Assembly (NCBI GenBank): GCA_041674385.1
Contig: JBAYVU010000002.1
Location: 1-64,000 of the forward strand
DNA from: JACRAR01 sp041674385
Lineage (GTDB): Bacteria > Pseudomonadota > Gammaproteobacteria > Burkholderiales > Rhodocyclaceae
Direction of reading: 5' to 3'
Length of the DNA stretch: 64,000 nucleotides
Shown here: positions 41,786 to 50,371 of the stretch, piece by piece
Numbering within the stretch: position 1 is the stretch's first letter
How the letters are laid out: each line of letters opens with the position of its first letter
Translations under genes and position numbers: made by a program
The notes under the pieces: generated by a model
Seen by the model: the letters and a program-made list of their open reading frames with translations, nothing else
Database searches by the model: none
Told to the model about the DNA's origin: nothing

Positions 41786-43462
41786 TCAAATACTCGGTGT
41801 CGCCAGATAGGAAGCGATGTCGGCCAGATTCTGGCTGGTCAAGCCCGAGAACATGCCCATGCCCCCCATGTTGGCGGCGATGGCGTTTTGAATGACGACC
41901 GGTTTGCTGGCGCCGGCCAAGATGTTCAATGCCGCCGGGACCATACCATGACAACCGCCGCAATTGTTGCTGACATACAGCGCCTTGCCATTGGTGGCCG
42001 ACACCACGGCAGCCGGGTCGGTCACCGCGAAGGTGCGCGTGACAATCGCTGCTGCGGCAAAGCTGCTGTTGCCAGCCTGATTTGCCGTGATGCTGCAGTT
42101 GCCTGCCGCCACTAGCGTCAGTATGTTGCCGCTTAGCGTGCATATCGTCGGCGTGGTCGACGCCAAGCTTACCGCCAGGCCCGAATCAGAACTTGCCGAC
42201 AGGGTGACAGGAGTCCCGACCTTCTGCGCACCGACTGGGGCGAAGGTGATGGTTTGCGTGGCCAATACTGCGCCGCTGGCAGATGCCACAGTAAACGAGT
42301 TGTCCACGGGAGCCGCTGCGTTATAAACCGAGTTGCCACTCTGACTCGCGCTCAGAGTGCAAGTGCCAGCAGCCACCAGGATCAACGTGCCATTGTTGAT
42401 ATTGCAAACGGCCGGCGTGCCGGAGGTAATGGTCACCGGAAGCCCGGAAGTCGAGGTGGCAGACAAGGCCGGCGTGGCGCCGCCAAGCGTCTGGTTGCCG
42501 GGCGAGCTGAAAGTGATGGTTTGAGTTTTCAGTGTCGGGACGGGACTGGTGCCGGCACCCGTCCCGCGAATGCTGGCGATATAGGTGGCAATGTCGTCCG
42601 CGACGAAGCTGTTGACCGACGTCGCAAGAGAACCCATGCCGCCTTCGTTCTTACGTATCGCATTCAAGATCTTGGCCGCGTTGATGGCGTCTGAAATACG
42701 TGCGCCGTGGCAGCCGCTGCAATTCGCTTCATAGGCCGCTTTTCCTTTTGCGGCGTCGCCAGCCTGGCCGGTGCTGGTGGTCAAACCGCGGGTTTCATGA
42801 CCGGCTTTCATTTCGTCCGCCAGGTCGTGCAGTGTCTTGCCCTGCTCGTCGAGCGCAGCCTTGATTTCATCAAGCACACCGTCGTGTGCATCGCCTTTGC
42901 TGGATACGCTGGCAGCCACCAGCTTGCTGCCAATCACGTCATCGGGCAGATGCGTGACATCGACGCCCTTGGATTGCAGCTCAGCCTTTACCATCTGCTC
43001 GGCGGTCCGAACCCGTTCTGCGGAATACGACTTGAGTTCGCTTGCGTCAAATTTGTCATACGCGTCGGCAGCGACCCCGGTCGAGCTTAAATTGGCCACC
43101 AGCAAGTCGGTCACCGGTGTGATGTTGACAGTACCGACGGCTTGAACCAGCGAATGAAGCTTTTCAGCCTTGTGCGTGGCGGCGTCTTCATAATCGACGC
43201 GTGCGACGCAGGGCAGTGTGACCTTGCTCACGTCGATGCTGTAGCTGCCATCGGCTTGCGTACTAACGGTGGAGGTACTGCCCTCACTGCACTTCAGGCT
43301 GACTTGCCCGTTGGCAATCGCCGATCCGGTCGCAGCCACACCGCGTATGACGGGGTCGGCAACAGGGTTGCCACCGCCGCCGCCACCACCGCCGCAGGCA
43401 GCAAGCGTTGCAAGCGCGACGGCGCACAATCCAAGTTTCATGCGATGACTCAGGACGTTCAT
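41786..43462 (-). CDS. Lipoprotein with two cytochrome c domains and two Ig-like repeats
   Basis: A 558-residue predicted lipoprotein from ATG 43462: signal peptide, LAAC lipobox, eight glycines. A carboxypeptidase-regulatory-like strand domain (about 35-75) and a helical segment come first. Then a c-type haem site NCSGCHG (about 253) with a GMGSL Met region, two Ig-like repeats (TQTITFSSPGNQ and TQTITFAPVGAQ, each ending near GNSxxNAAA/FAAAA), and a second NCGGCHG (about 505) with NMGGMGMF. Two covalent haems are expected. It could pass electrons at the outer membrane. Partners are not seen. Confidence 0.85.
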   Translation of the reverse strand: MNVLSHRMKLGLCAVALATLAACGGGGGGGGNPVADPVIRGVAATGSAIANGQVSLKCSEGSTSTVSTQADGSYSIDVSKVTLPCVARVDYEDAATHKAEKLHSLVQAVGTVNITPVTDLLVANLSSTGVAADAYDKFDASELKSYSAERVRTAEQMVKAELQSKGVDVTHLPDDVIGSKLVAASVSSKGDAHDGVLDEIKAALDEQGKTLHDLADEMKAGHETRGLTTSTGQAGDAAKGKAAYEANCSGCHGARISDAINAAKILNAIRKNEGGMGSLATSVNSFVADDIATYIASIRGTGAGTSPVPTLKTQTITFSSPGNQTLGGATPALSATSTSGLPVTITSGTPAVCNINNGTLILVAAGTCTLSASQSGNSVYNAAAPVDNSFTVASASGAVLATQTITFAPVGAQKVGTPVTLSASSDSGLAVSLASTTPTICTLSGNILTLVAAGNCSITANQAGNSSFAAAAIVTRTFAVTDPAAVVSATNGKALYVSNNCGGCHGMVPAALNILAGASKPVVIQNAIAANMGGMGMFSGLTSQNLADIASYLATPSI

Positions 43463-43797
43463 AATGCTAGCTCCTAAAATGGTTATCAAATTATGTGGCC
43501 GATAAGCGCAAACGCCACAGTGGCTCAGAGTTGATCTGCAAACGAGCCCAGAGCAGCGTCGTAACACCAAGTCGGACCCATTTCATTGCAACCAACGTTG
43601 CAACTTTGCAGTGCTGACCTTAACCACCGCTTAAGCCTGCGGCGGCCGGCAACTCGGCTCTGAAACCGCCAGCGAGCTCGAAGCCTGCTGTATGACGGCG
43701 GTTATTCTGCTGGCTCGGCGCTTGCACCGCAGTGAGCCATTTCACTCGTCAGCGGATTATTTTTGAGCGATAGCGGGACGTGCCGCCATTGATAAGC
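43463..43797. other. Intergenic region upstream of the cytochrome lipoprotein
   Basis: No gene was recognised. An 18-bp inverted repeat TTGCAAC-CAAC-GTTGCAA (43586-43603) lies about 125 bases upstream of the cytochrome start and could be an operator. The rest looks like ordinary GC-rich spacer and ends at the miniature element. Confidence 0.45.
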
Positions 43798-44098
43798 CTA
43801 GGGCGTGTTCTCAATGAATCGACGTGTGCGAACGAGGCAGATGGCTCGTAGTGCAAGGCGCGAGCGACGCCGTTGGGTTATTCCCAATCAGGAGCGAGCA
43901 ACGCCGCAATGGGGGCCATCTGCCTCGCGCCCCGAAGGAAGTGCCCTTGGGGCATTCCCTTCGGGTTGCTGCCAAATGCGGCGTCCGCTTTGTTGCTCGT
44001 CTCGTCAAGGGGGATGGCCATTGACTTCGACTCGCGTCGCGCGGCCATCCGCATTTGACAGCAACGCATCGCGCCGATTCATTGAGAACACGCCCTAA
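43798..44098. mobile_element. Miniature element, copy B (long form with two-hairpin core)
   Basis: About 300 bp. The ends are those of copy A (TAGGGCGTGTTCTCAATGAATCG and its complement), and the loop ACGTGTGCGAA follows the left arm. Then come hairpin 1 (GAGGCAGATGGC 43834-43845 with GCCATCTGCCTC 43915-43926), a short CCCGAAGG hairpin (43931-43965), and hairpin 2 (43965-43981 with 44049-44065). The core is homologous to copy E. No coding capacity for a transposase. It lies just upstream of lysS. Confidence 0.8.
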
Positions 44099-44280
44099 TT
44101 GCCGACCATTGCCTTCCGATCTGTGCTGTGCATATCGGCGTCGGCGTATTGGGCTATACGGATTTATTGATATGCTGCCATTGCCATTCCCAGCCATACC
44201 TGTCGATTATTCTTGGCCAGTTTCCCCCGGATAGGCGACAATTAGAGGTTTCCAAGCCTAGTTTGCCAGAAAGCCTCCCC

Positions 44281-45795
44281 ATGACTGAAACAAATCCCAG
44301 TGCTACGACGGCCCCAGCGGCGCCGGACGAAAACCATATCATCGCCGAACGCCGCGCCAAGCTTGCCGATTGGCGCGCCAGCGGCAAATCCTATCCGAAC
44401 GACTTCCGCCGCGAGAACCTCGCCGCCAGAATCGACGAGATGTACGGCGACAAATCGCGCGAGGAGCTCGACGCGACGCCGATCGAGGTCAGGATCGCCG
44501 GCCGCATCATGCTCAAGCGGGTGATGGGCAAGGCCAGTTTCGCCACGATCCAGGATCTGTCCGGCCGCATCCAGATATTTGTCAGCAACGACAAGAGCGG
44601 CGAAGAAGTGCATACCGAATTCAAGCGCTGGGATGTCGGCGACATCGTCGGCGTGGTCGGCCCGCTGTTCCGCACCAAGACCAACGAACTGACGGTGCAG
44701 GCCAACGAATTGCGCCTGCTCACCAAATCGCTGCGGCCGCTGCCCGAGAAATTCCATGGCCTCACCGACGTGGAACAGAAATACCGCTGCCGCTACCTCG
44801 ACCTGATCACCAACGAGCAATCGCGCTTCACTTTCGTCGCACGCAGCCGGATGATCCAGTCGATCCGAGATTACATGATCCACCACGGCTTTCTCGAAGT
44901 CGAGACGCCGATGATGCATCCGATTCCGGGCGGCGCAGCAGCCAAGCCGTTCAAGACCCACCACAACGCGCTCGATATGGAGTTGTTTCTGCGCATCGCC
45001 CCCGAGTTGTACCTGAAGCGGCTGGTGGTCGGCGGCTTCGAGAAGGTCTTCGAGGTCAATCGCAACTTCCGCAACGAAGGCATCTCGCCGCGCCACAACC
45101 CCGAATTCACCATGATGGAGTTCTACGAGGCCTATGCCGACTATCGCATGCTCATGGATTTCACCGAGGGGCTGTTGCGCCATTCGGCGCGCGCGGCACT
45201 CGGCACCGAAGTTTTCGAGTATCAGGGACGCACGCTCGACTTGTCCAAACCCTTCGAACGCTTGACCATCACCCAGGCGATCATGAAATACCATCCGGGC
45301 TTCACCGCTACGCAACTCGCCGATGCCGCCTGGCTCAAGCAGAAGATCAAGGATTTCGGCGAAGCCGTGAAACCGGGCGGACTCGGCTCTCTGCAACTGC
45401 AACTATTCGAAGCCTGCGCCGAAGCCGAGTTGTGGGATCCGACCTTCATCATCGACTATCCGGCCGAGGTCTCGCCGCTGGCGCGGCGCAGCCAGACCAA
45501 CCCGGACATCACCGAGCGTTTCGAACTGTTCATCGTCGGCCGCGAAATCGCCAACGGCTTCTCCGAGCTCAACGATGCGGAAGACCAGGCGGCGCGCTTC
45601 CAGGAGCAAGCCAAGGCCAAGGAAGCCGGCGACGAGGAAGCGATGTACTACGACGCCGACTTCATCCGCGCCCTCGAATACGGCCTGCCACCGACCGGCG
45701 GCTGCGGCATCGGTATCGACCGGCTGGTGATGCTGTTGACCGACAGCGCCAATATTCGCGACGTGATCCTGTTTCCGCACATGCGGCCCGAGTAG
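44281..45795 (+). CDS. lysS: Lysyl-tRNA synthetase (class II)
   Basis: A 504-residue enzyme that charges tRNA-Lys. An OB-fold anticodon-binding domain (about 60-165; GRIMLKRVMGKASFATIQD) is followed by the class II catalytic core: motif 1 FLEVETPMMHPIPGGA, motif 2 FRNEGISPRHNPEFTMMEFYEAY, motif 3 GCGIGIDRLVMLLT. I chose ATG 44281; the 51 codons before it in frame have no family similarity. lysS usually follows prfB directly in Proteobacteria; here 25.5 kb and two miniature elements lie between them. Confidence 0.96.
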   Translation: MTETNPSATTAPAAPDENHIIAERRAKLADWRASGKSYPNDFRRENLAARIDEMYGDKSREELDATPIEVRIAGRIMLKRVMGKASFATIQDLSGRIQIFVSNDKSGEEVHTEFKRWDVGDIVGVVGPLFRTKTNELTVQANELRLLTKSLRPLPEKFHGLTDVEQKYRCRYLDLITNEQSRFTFVARSRMIQSIRDYMIHHGFLEVETPMMHPIPGGAAAKPFKTHHNALDMELFLRIAPELYLKRLVVGGFEKVFEVNRNFRNEGISPRHNPEFTMMEFYEAYADYRMLMDFTEGLLRHSARAALGTEVFEYQGRTLDLSKPFERLTITQAIMKYHPGFTATQLADAAWLKQKIKDFGEAVKPGGLGSLQLQLFEACAEAELWDPTFIIDYPAEVSPLARRSQTNPDITERFELFIVGREIANGFSELNDAEDQAARFQEQAKAKEAGDEEAMYYDADFIRALEYGLPPTGGCGIGIDRLVMLLTDSANIRDVILFPHMRPE

Positions 45796-45825
45796 CGAAC
45801 CGCTGCGACGGTTCGCCGGCCAGCG

Positions 45826-46527
45826 ATGCTCACCCCGGCAAGACTCGCCTACACCCCGGACGGCACGCCGTATTCGGCGGAGTACGACGATGTTTACCAC
45901 GCCGCTGCCGGCGGGTTGGCGCAAGCGCGGCATGTCTTTCTGGGCGGCAATGGACTGCCCGAACGCTGGCGAGGACAAGAGCGCTTCGTCATCCTCGAGA
46001 CCGGCTTCGGCCTCGGCCTGAATTTCCTGGCCACCTGGCAAGTCTGGCGCAGCGATCCGCAGCGCTGCAAACGTTTGCATTTCGTCTCGTTCGAGAAACA
46101 CCCACTGACCAGCGTCGACTTGGCTAGCCTGCATCGGCGTTGGCCTGAATTGGCGGACCTGTCGGATCAACTGCAACGGCAATGGCCGCTGCCGATGCCG
46201 GGAATACACCTGCTGCATTTCGACGAAGGGCGGGTGATATTGAAGCTGTGCTTCGACGACGCCGCCGAATCGCTATTGCAGCCTGCCCTTGGCGCACCTG
46301 TCGACGCATTCTTTCTCGACGGATTCTCGCCGTCGAAAAACCCGGCACTGTGGTCGCCGCATTTGCTCAAGTCGCTGGAACAATTGGCGGCAGCCGGAGC
46401 AACCTTGGCGACCTGGACGGTGGCCGGCACAGTACGGAAAGGACTCGCCGCAGCCGGCTTCGAAGTGAGCAAAACCACGGGCTTCGGCAACAAACGCGAG
46501 ATGCTGCGCGGCGTGCGTCGCCGCTGA
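45826..46527 (+). CDS. mnmD: MnmD-type tRNA wobble-uridine methyltransferase
   Basis: A 233-residue protein equal to the methyltransferase half of MnmC, which completes mnm5s2U at the wobble position. Blocks: PYSAEYDDVYH, ILETGFGLGLNFLATW (SAM site), FVSFEKHPL, VDAFFLDGFSPSKNPALWS, and ATWTVAGTVRKGLAAAGF. The FAD oxidase half of the bifunctional enzyme is absent, so demodification must be done by another protein or not at all. It starts 30 bases after lysS and is probably co-transcribed. Confidence 0.88.
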   Translation: MLTPARLAYTPDGTPYSAEYDDVYHAAAGGLAQARHVFLGGNGLPERWRGQERFVILETGFGLGLNFLATWQVWRSDPQRCKRLHFVSFEKHPLTSVDLASLHRRWPELADLSDQLQRQWPLPMPGIHLLHFDEGRVILKLCFDDAAESLLQPALGAPVDAFFLDGFSPSKNPALWSPHLLKSLEQLAAAGATLATWTVAGTVRKGLAAAGFEVSKTTGFGNKREMLRGVRRR

Positions 46528-46593
46528 AGCGCTTGTAACTATCCAGCCCATCAGTAGAATCGAAATAGTTCTGCTTCGCGAAGGAAAAATGAG

Positions 46594-47094
46594 ATGGACG
46601 TTCACTTGAAAGTTCTTTCCATGTCCAAATGCTTCTGGGGCTTTGGCATTGCGGATTTGAAACAGCTCATGGCGATTTCCACCAAGGCTTTCTGGAAGGC
46701 CGGCGAGAATATTTTCAGTGAAGGAGCCCCCGGCAGGGACATGTACATTATCTGCTCGGGGAAAGTCAGCATCTGGCGTGAGAATGCCGGCCAGCCGCTG
46801 GCCTTGGCGAATCTTTCGGTGGGAGAAAGTTTCGGCGAAATGGGACTGGTCGATGATGGCAAACGCAGCGCCAGCGCCAAGGCGGCGGAGGACACCCTGG
46901 CCTTGCGGATTTGCTACGATCGGCTCAAGGAAGCGCCCGATGCGGCTTCGCTGCTGTTTCGGAACATTGCCCGGGCGCTTGCCGAGAGATTGAACAGCGC
47001 CAACGACATCATCGTATTCCAGTCCCAGTCGGGAGGGGAAACACCGCCACTCAGTACGGTTGGCGGCGCCCGCAAACCCAAACGGATGTCATGA
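46594..47094 (+). CDS. Cyclic-nucleotide-binding-domain protein
   Basis: A 166-residue protein that is almost only a cNMP-binding fold (about 20-140). The beta-roll shows FSEGAPGRDMYIICSGKVSIW, and the phosphate-binding cassette region is SFGEMGLVDDGKRSASAKA, close to the GEMA-type consensus. The C-terminus is a short helix and a basic tail with no HTH, so it does not bind DNA by itself. It may be a regulatory subunit for a partner elsewhere. It begins 66 bases after mnmD. Confidence 0.82.
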   Translation: MDVHLKVLSMSKCFWGFGIADLKQLMAISTKAFWKAGENIFSEGAPGRDMYIICSGKVSIWRENAGQPLALANLSVGESFGEMGLVDDGKRSASAKAAEDTLALRICYDRLKEAPDAASLLFRNIARALAERLNSANDIIVFQSQSGGETPPLSTVGGARKPKRMS

Positions 47095-47120
47095 AGCGGC
47101 GTACCTGAACAGGCACGTCT

Positions 47121-47714
47121 TCAGGGCGGAGGAGAACTCCAGGCCCACTTGCAGTGGCTGATCTCGTCGTCGGTCATGGCGGGTTTGATGACGCAGGACA
47201 ATTCCCGCGCGATGGCCTGGCGCTTCAATTCCGCCTGCTGCTCCTCGGCCTCGGCGCGCCTGGCGTTGGCTTCATCCTGGCGACGCTTCTCCTCGGCTTG
47301 CTTCGCCGCCAATTCGGCTTTGCGGCGCACCTCGCCCTCCTTGAGGATTTGTTCGCTCTTTTTCGCGATCTCCTCCGCGCGCGCCTTGCGCTCCAGATCG
47401 GAAAGCTTTTCCAGCCGCTGTTGCTCGGCCTCTGCGGCCTGATCCTCGGGCGATTTGCCCGGCTCCTGCTCCTCCTTGCCGGATTCCATCAAGGCCTTGG
47501 CCGTTGCGCGGCCCGCGCCGGCACCCACCGCCGCAGCCGCGCCATAACGCAGCGCCGAGCCCACCTCCGAACTGCGCTTTGGCTCTACCTTGGCAATTGC
47601 CGAACTGGCATGAGACGAAGAACCCGAACCTAAGCGCTTCGCATTGCCGTCCTGCGCCACCATCACTAAAATCGCGACGCCTAGCCACATCAGGGCGGGT
47701 CGAATGGTCTGCAT
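47121..47714 (-). CDS. Exported coiled-coil hypothetical protein
   Basis: A 197-residue protein. A signal peptide (IRPALMWLGVAILVMVAQDGNA) is followed by a Ser-rich stretch, a short glycine-alanine segment (GAAAAVGAGAGRATA) and a long Glu/Lys/Ala/Arg coiled coil (about 85-170). The last 25 residues hold two cysteines (SCVIKPAMTDDEISHCKW) that could form a disulfide. I do not recognise the family. It probably stays in the periplasm or inner membrane. It lies between gltX and the cNMP-binding gene, on the gltX strand. Confidence 0.65.
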   Translation of the reverse strand: MQTIRPALMWLGVAILVMVAQDGNAKRLGSGSSSHASSAIAKVEPKRSSEVGSALRYGAAAAVGAGAGRATAKALMESGKEEQEPGKSPEDQAAEAEQQRLEKLSDLERKARAEEIAKKSEQILKEGEVRRKAELAAKQAEEKRRQDEANARRAEAEEQQAELKRQAIARELSCVIKPAMTDDEISHCKWAWSSPPP

Positions 47715-47781
47715 ATGGCTGCCTCCCGTTGGTTTATTGGATGAATCCTAGCGCGGATCGGTTTTTCCCGCCAGATCGAAT

Positions 47782-49179
47782 TTAGAGCGCCCGTCCCAGA
47801 CGTTCCAGCACACGCTCGCGACCCAGCACTTCCAGCACCGCGTCGATCGACGGCGATTGCGCCTGGCCCAGCAGGGCCACCCGCAGCGGTATCGCCAGCT
47901 GCGGCATTTTCAGCGTGTGGGCGGCAAGCGTTTGCTTGATGGCTTGAGAAAGCGAGGCGGCCTGCCAATCGGTCAATTCGGTCAACTTGCCGTGCAGCGT
48001 CGCCAATGCGGCACGTGCCGGCGGGGTCAGATGCTGCGCCGCCAGTTCGCCAGGCGGCTCCACCGCTATGCAGATTGGATGGACCGCGTCGGCCAGTTCG
48101 TTGAGATTGCCGGCCCGCTCCCGGTAGAGCGCAACGGCTTTCTCCAGTGCCGCTTGGTGGGACAAGGTGCCGATATCCACGCCCTGCGCCGCCAGCCGGC
48201 GCCTGACTTCCACCGCCAGGCGACCAGCGTCGGCCAACTTCAGGTAATGCGCGTTGAGCCAGTTGAGCTTCTCGGTATTGAACTGCGCCGCCGACGAAGT
48301 GACATGATCGAAATCGAACCAGGCGCAGAACTGCTCCATGGAAAATATCTCTTCATCGCCGTGCGACCAGCCCAGCCGCGCCAGGTAGTTGAGCACCGCC
48401 TCGGGCAGATAGCCGTCCTCGCTGTATTGCATCACGCTGACCGCGCCGTGGCGCTTGGACAGCTTCTGCCCGTCGTCGCCGAGGATCATCGGCAGATGCC
48501 CGTATTGCGGCACCGTGGCACCCAGCGCCCGCAGCACATTGATCTGGCGCGGGGTGTTGTTGACGTGATCGTCGCCGCGTATCACATGACTGATGCGCAT
48601 GTCCCAGTCGTCGACCACCACGCAGAAATTGTATGTCGGCGTGCCATCGTCGCGGGCGATGATGAAGTCGTCGAGCTCGGCGTTGGCGATCTCGATGCGG
48701 CCTTTGACCAGATCGTCCCATGCCACCACACCCTCGGCCGGGTTGCGGAAACGCACCACCGGCTTGACGCCGGCCGGCGGCTCGGGCAGCGCATCGGCAC
48801 CGGGGCGCCAGCGTCCGTCGTAGCGCGGCTTCTGCTTGTTGGCCTCCTGCTCGGCGCGCATCGCGTCCAGTTCCTCGCGCGAAGTGTAGCAATGGTAAGC
48901 CGTCCCGGCAGCCAGCATCTGTGCGATGACCTCCTTGTAGCGATCCATGCGCTGCATCTGATAGAACGGCCCCTCGTCCGGGTTCAGTCCAAGCCAGCGC
49001 ATGCCGTCGAGTATCGCCTGAACCGCAGCGGGCGTCGAGCGGGCGACATCGGTATCCTCGATGCGCAGGATGAAAGTGCCCCGATGATGGCGGGCATAGG
49101 CCCAGGCGAATAGCGCGGTGCGGGCGCCGCCGATATGCAGATAGCCGGTCGGGCTGGGAGCGAAGCGGGTTCGGATCAT
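47782..49179 (-). CDS. gltX: Glutamyl-tRNA synthetase
   Basis: A 465-residue class I synthetase. It starts IRTRFAPSPTGYLHIGGARTALF (HIGH-type motif), has the KLSKRHG (KMSKS) motif at about 237-243, ends with a helical anticodon-binding region and lacks an obvious GlnRS barrel. I chose ATG 49179, the family start; the upstream 45 codons run through a short tandem repeat. The zinc-binding cysteine set of some GltX proteins is not seen. It is divergent from the substrate-binding gene. Confidence 0.95.
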   Translation of the reverse strand: MIRTRFAPSPTGYLHIGGARTALFAWAYARHHRGTFILRIEDTDVARSTPAAVQAILDGMRWLGLNPDEGPFYQMQRMDRYKEVIAQMLAAGTAYHCYTSREELDAMRAEQEANKQKPRYDGRWRPGADALPEPPAGVKPVVRFRNPAEGVVAWDDLVKGRIEIANAELDDFIIARDDGTPTYNFCVVVDDWDMRISHVIRGDDHVNNTPRQINVLRALGATVPQYGHLPMILGDDGQKLSKRHGAVSVMQYSEDGYLPEAVLNYLARLGWSHGDEEIFSMEQFCAWFDFDHVTSSAAQFNTEKLNWLNAHYLKLADAGRLAVEVRRRLAAQGVDIGTLSHQAALEKAVALYRERAGNLNELADAVHPICIAVEPPGELAAQHLTPPARAALATLHGKLTELTDWQAASLSQAIKQTLAAHTLKMPQLAIPLRVALLGQAQSPSIDAVLEVLGRERVLERLGRAL

Positions 49180-49270
49180 GTTGGGATGCGGCGCTCGGAC
49201 GAGCGTGGAAGAAATGGGGTGGATCGGCAAACGACAGCGTAATTTTAACATGCCCGTTCCTGGCGGCGTG

Positions 49271-49294
49271 CTCCAACACTCCAACACTCCAACA
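49271..49294. repeat. Three tandem CTCCAACA units
   Basis: Three exact copies of an 8-bp unit in the spacer between gltX and the substrate-binding lipoprotein gene. Probably a slippage product; no function can be read from it. Confidence 0.7.
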
Positions 49295-49395
49295 CGCCAG
49301 CCGGCCGCCGGCATGCCAAGCGCAAGTCCGGAGAATCCCTGCTAATATCTTGACCGATACCGGCCCTGTCGATACTGCCATCCCACCAAATTGAA

Positions 49396-50367
49396 ATGCG
49401 TCGCCGCCAGTTCCTCTCTGGGTTGACCTCCTACACGGCCCTGGCCTCCGCCGCCTGGCTGACGGCATGCGCGCCCACCCCGCCGCTGACGGTGGCGATC
49501 TATCCCTGGATAGGCTACGAAACCCTTTATCTCGCAGACGAGTTCGATTGGCTGCCGGCCAGTGTGCGACTCCAGCAAGGCAGGACCGCGAGCGATTCGC
49601 TGGCGGCATTGCAAGCCGGGCAGGTCGATGCCGCCTGCCTGACGCTCGACGAAGTCCTGCGCGTCCGCGCAACCGGTATGCCGCTCACCGTGGCCCTGGT
49701 TTTTGATGTGTCGGCCGGTGCCGATATCGTGCTTGCCCGCCCGACGATCCATCGCCTCGCCGATCTGGCCGGCAAGCGCATCGGCTTCGAACAAAATGCG
49801 TTAGGCGCCTTGATGTTCAACAAGCTGCTGGATGCGGCACAGCTCCCGGCTTCCGCGCTGACGCCGGTCGATTTGCCGCCCGATCGGCAACTGGCCGCCT
49901 GGCGCAATCACGAGGTGGATGTCGTCGTCACTTACGAACCCTTTGCCACGCTGTTGCAGCATGAAGGCGCGCAACACCTGTTCGATACCCGGCAAATACC
50001 GGACACCGTTTTCGACGTTCTGGCGGTACGCACAGACCGCGCCAAAGACCGGCAAGCGAATTTGCGGGCACTGCTGGTCGGCCATTTTCGCGCCATCAAG
50101 CATTTGCGCACCAATCGCCTCGACGCCATCTATCGCATCGCCGCCCATCAAGGAATCAAACCCAACGAGGTGCAGCAAGCGCTGGCGGGGGTGGTACTGC
50201 CCACGCTGCCGACCAACCGCAACTATTATCTCGCGTCCCACGATGCGCGTCTGACCCGAGCCGCCAGAACGCTCTCCGCCCTGATGGTGCAACGCGGCCT
50301 GCTGCCGCGCGAAGACACCCTGGAAGGTCTGCTCACGCCAGACTGGTTGCCGCGTGAGGAGGAGTGA
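49396..50367 (+). CDS. NitT/TauT-type substrate-binding lipoprotein
   Basis: A 323-residue periplasmic binding protein. The N-terminus MRRRQFLSG fits a twin-arginine signal, and LTAC is the lipobox at about residue 25. The fold is the SsuA/ThiY type: VAIYPWIGYETLYLAD, LQAGQVDAACLTLDEVL, LAGKRIGFEQNALG, VDVVVTYEPFATLL. No permease or ATPase follows. The next gene, five bases downstream, is a c-di-GMP enzyme with a PhnD-like sensor, so this protein may feed a ligand signal rather than transport. Confidence 0.87.
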   Translation: MRRRQFLSGLTSYTALASAAWLTACAPTPPLTVAIYPWIGYETLYLADEFDWLPASVRLQQGRTASDSLAALQAGQVDAACLTLDEVLRVRATGMPLTVALVFDVSAGADIVLARPTIHRLADLAGKRIGFEQNALGALMFNKLLDAAQLPASALTPVDLPPDRQLAAWRNHEVDVVVTYEPFATLLQHEGAQHLFDTRQIPDTVFDVLAVRTDRAKDRQANLRALLVGHFRAIKHLRTNRLDAIYRIAAHQGIKPNEVQQALAGVVLPTLPTNRNYYLASHDARLTRAARTLSALMVQRGLLPREDTLEGLLTPDWLPREEE

Positions 50368-50371
50368 TGCC

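Noticed and set aside
43463..43797. Structured RNA upstream of the cytochrome gene
   Set aside because: Only one short palindrome was found and no extended conserved fold could be seen by eye.
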